Origin: LGRD01 sp031382215
GTDB lineage: Bacteria; Pseudomonadota; Gammaproteobacteria; Burkholderiales; Burkholderiaceae_C
Direction: 5' to 3'
Length of the DNA: 64,000 bases
Assembly: GCA_031382215.1 (NCBI GenBank)
Contig: JANMYQ010000193.1
Span: 1 to 64,000, forward strand
Position numbers and translations under genes: made by a program. Positions 62,237 to 64,000 of this stretch are shown in pieces. Within the stretch, counting starts at the first letter, position 1, and each line of letters begins with the position of its first letter. The notes below the pieces were generated by a model. It made no database searches, was not told the origin of the DNA, and saw nothing but the letters and a program-made list of their open reading frames with translations.

Positions 62237-63450
62237 CAGTCGCCAGCCCCAGCCCCCCCTCGGGCCTGCTGGTCGCCAACCTGATGGCGCAGTTCGCCTT
62301 CGGCTTGCTGGCCATGACCTTGTGCATCCCGTCGATGCAGGAGTGGGGCGCCGACTTCGGTGCCAGCCAGGCCAGCGTGCAACTCACCTTCAGCGGCTAC
62401 GTGGTGGCCTACGGCGCGCTGCAGTTGATCTACGGCCCGGTGTCGGACAGGGTGGGCCGCAAGAAGGTGCTGCTGTTCGGGCTGGCGCTGGCCTTCGTCG
62501 GCTCGGTTGCGGCGGCGTGGGCCAGTGACCTGCTCACGCTGACCCTGGCGCGCGTGGTGCAGGGCGCCGGCAGTGCTGCCGGCATGGTGGTCGGCCGGGC
62601 GATGGTGCAAGACCTGTTCGAGGGGCCGCAACGCACCCGGGTGATGGCCTTCGTGGGCATGACGATGGGGCTGTGCCCGCCGCTGGCGACCATCGTCGGC
62701 GGGCAGATCCATGTGCGCTGGGGCTGGCAGGTCAACTTCGTTTTGACCGCGGTGATGGCGGCCGGCGTTTTCATCGCCGCCTGGCGCGGCCTGCCCGACC
62801 CCGCCCGGCCTGCGGCGGCCTCGGCCTCGGCGCCACCGCACTGGCTGGGCGCGATGCTCGCCTCGTACGCACGCCTCGCGCGCGAGCCGGCCTTCCTGCT
62901 GTACGTGGTGATCCTGTCGATGACCACCGCCACGTTCTACACCTTCCTCAGCGGCGCCCCGATCGTGCTGAAGAGTTATGGCGTCGGGCCCGAGGGGGTG
63001 GGTTACCACATCATGTGCATCCCGATCGCCTACATCCTGGGCAATTACCTGACAAGCCACCTGGTGCAACGTGCCGGCGAGGCCCGCATGATGGTGCTGG
63101 GGCAGGCCTGCACGCTGAGCGGGCTGGTCATCGTGCTCGCCCTCGCGCTGGCTGGGATCGATACGCCGCTGGCGCTGTCGCTGCCGCTCATCCTGCTCGG
63201 CGTCGGCCACGGGCTGATGATGCCGCCGACCTTGGCCGGCACGGTCGGCCTGGTCCCCGCCCTGGCCGGCTCGGCCGCCGCGGTGGCCGGGTTGATGCAG
63301 CAGTTGATGGGCGCGGCGGGCGGCTACGCCGTCGGCCTGTTCACGCACAACGGCGCGCTGAACCTCGGGCTGCTGATGCTGGGCTTCGCGCTGTGCGCGC
63401 TGGTGGCGCTGGTGGTGCTGCTACGCGGCAGGGTGGCGCCGGTGCGTTGA
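62218..63450 (+). CDS. Bcr/CflA-like MFS drug transporter
   Basis: About 410 residues, 12 membrane segments. YGPVSDRVGRKKVLLFG (MFS motif A), ARVVQGAGSAAGMVVGRAMVQDLF (Bcr/CflA signature) are clear. The likely start is GTG at 62218, overlapping the previous gene; GTG at 62227 is an alternative. Exports drugs, sulfonamides or cysteine-like compounds; substrate unknown. Confidence 0.88.
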   Translation: MDVVAVAVASPSPPSGLLVANLMAQFAFGLLAMTLCIPSMQEWGADFGASQASVQLTFSGYVVAYGALQLIYGPVSDRVGRKKVLLFGLALAFVGSVAAAWASDLLTLTLARVVQGAGSAAGMVVGRAMVQDLFEGPQRTRVMAFVGMTMGLCPPLATIVGGQIHVRWGWQVNFVLTAVMAAGVFIAAWRGLPDPARPAAASASAPPHWLGAMLASYARLAREPAFLLYVVILSMTTATFYTFLSGAPIVLKSYGVGPEGVGYHIMCIPIAYILGNYLTSHLVQRAGEARMMVLGQACTLSGLVIVLALALAGIDTPLALSLPLILLGVGHGLMMPPTLAGTVGLVPALAGSAAAVAGLMQQLMGAAGGYAVGLFTHNGALNLGLLMLGFALCALVALVVLLRGRVAPVR

Positions 63451-63497
63451 GTTCGCACGCGGCGGCGGCGCTGCCTGCCGGTAGGCGACACTCACCC

Positions 63498-64000
63498 ATG
63501 AAAACAGCCCGGACCCATTTGCTGCGCGTATTCGTCACCGGTGTGCTGGCGGCCTTGCCGCTGGCCGCCACCGTGCTGGTGTTTGCCTGGGCCGCCAGCC
63601 TGCTGTTCAAGTGGCTGGGACCTGACAGTGCGGTGGGCTCGGTGCTGGTGGCGCTCGGCCTGGGCGTCACCGGCTCGGAGGTGGTGGGCTACCTGATCGG
63701 CGTCGGCCTGGTGCTGCTGGCCGTGCTGGCACTGGGCACCCTGGTCGAGACCGGCTTGCAGCGCGGGCTGTCGCGCGTGCTCAACGGCGTGGTGCGGCGC
63801 ATCCCGGTGGTGCGCCAGGTGTATGACGTGGCGCACAAGCTGGTCGGCCTGCTGGGCCAGCGCGGCGACGACGGCACGCGCGCGATGCGGCCGGTGTGGT
63901 GCCATTTCGGCGCCGGCCGTGACGGCGCCGTCGTGCTGGGCCTGCAGTCCAGCAACGACGTGGTGCTGGTCGGCGGCCGGCGCTGCCTGGTGGTGCTGGT
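63498..64000 (+). CDS. DUF502 family membrane protein, N-terminal part
   Basis: First 167 codons, cut by the window end. Two membrane segments (VFVTGVLAALPLAATVLVFAWAASLLF; LIGVGLVLLAVLALGTLVETG) and the DUF502 signature IPVVRQVYDVAHKLVGLL. The family is linked to envelope integrity but uncharacterised. ATG at 63498. Confidence 0.85.
   Translation, partial: MKTARTHLLRVFVTGVLAALPLAATVLVFAWAASLLFKWLGPDSAVGSVLVALGLGVTGSEVVGYLIGVGLVLLAVLALGTLVETGLQRGLSRVLNGVVRRIPVVRQVYDVAHKLVGLLGQRGDDGTRAMRPVWCHFGAGRDGAVVLGLQSSNDVVLVGGRRCLVVL

Overview
The window is GC-rich (roughly two-thirds G+C) chromosomal DNA from a betaproteobacterium of the order Burkholderiales, probably the Rubrivivax/Methylibium/Comamonadaceae side. 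The evidence is the gene orders hemC-hemD-hemX-hemY divergent from ppc, yicC/gmk/rpoZ/spoT with convergent greB, serS-ispH-fkpB, kinase-phosphatase-rph-rdgB-hemW, and the DUF3717/DUF1289 protein. The assignment rests on recognised proteins and synteny, not on a 16S gene. No insertion sequence, integrase, prophage or CRISPR array was seen.

Layout. 1-6.5 kb: azoreductase end, pirin, a DUF1289 protein, a MATE pump, and an envelope-stress-like sensor kinase/response regulator next to a Spy-like chaperone. 6.6-12.5 kb: a sugar or sugar-acid ABC importer whose binding-protein gene carries a frameshift, a divergent LacI-family regulator with two GntR-like operators between them, and a gluconate 5-dehydrogenase-like SDR. 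12.5-14 kb: an unrecognised HExxH protein beside tRNA-Ser. 14-26 kb: housekeeping (serS, ispH, fkpB, radC, smr, a truncated globin overlapping a diguanylate cyclase, hemW, rdgB, rph, PP2C phosphatase, Ser/Thr kinase, yicC).

26.1-33.7 kb is the most unusual part. A light-response/photolyase cluster sits between yicC and gmk, which are usually neighbours. It holds a MerR-like regulator with no visible B12 motif, a DUF2256 zinc-ribbon protein, an iron-sulfur bacterial photolyase/cryptochrome, a photolyase-like protein with its two domains in reversed order, a DCC-COQ7 fusion, an SDR lacking its catalytic tyrosine, and a third, divergent photolyase. The tight spacing suggests one operon that may read on into gmk-rpoZ-spoT.

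33.8-39.2 kb: gmk, rpoZ, spoT, greB and a cardiolipin synthase. 39.2-47.8 kb: catabolic islands (an NCS1 transporter with a GntR regulator; a TRAP transporter with a LacI regulator, a 2-hydroxyacid dehydrogenase and an amidohydrolase). 47.8-53.4 kb: two small exported proteins, tRNA-Arg and the heme cluster. 53.5-64 kb: ppc, a VapBC module with an inverted-repeat operator, a polar amino-acid ABC importer, an ArsR/SRPBCC pair, an SLC13/ArsB-type permease, a Bcr/CflA-type MFS pump and the start of a DUF502 protein. Between 23107 and 23205, just before rph, lies a compact, strongly self-complementary element that may be a structured RNA.
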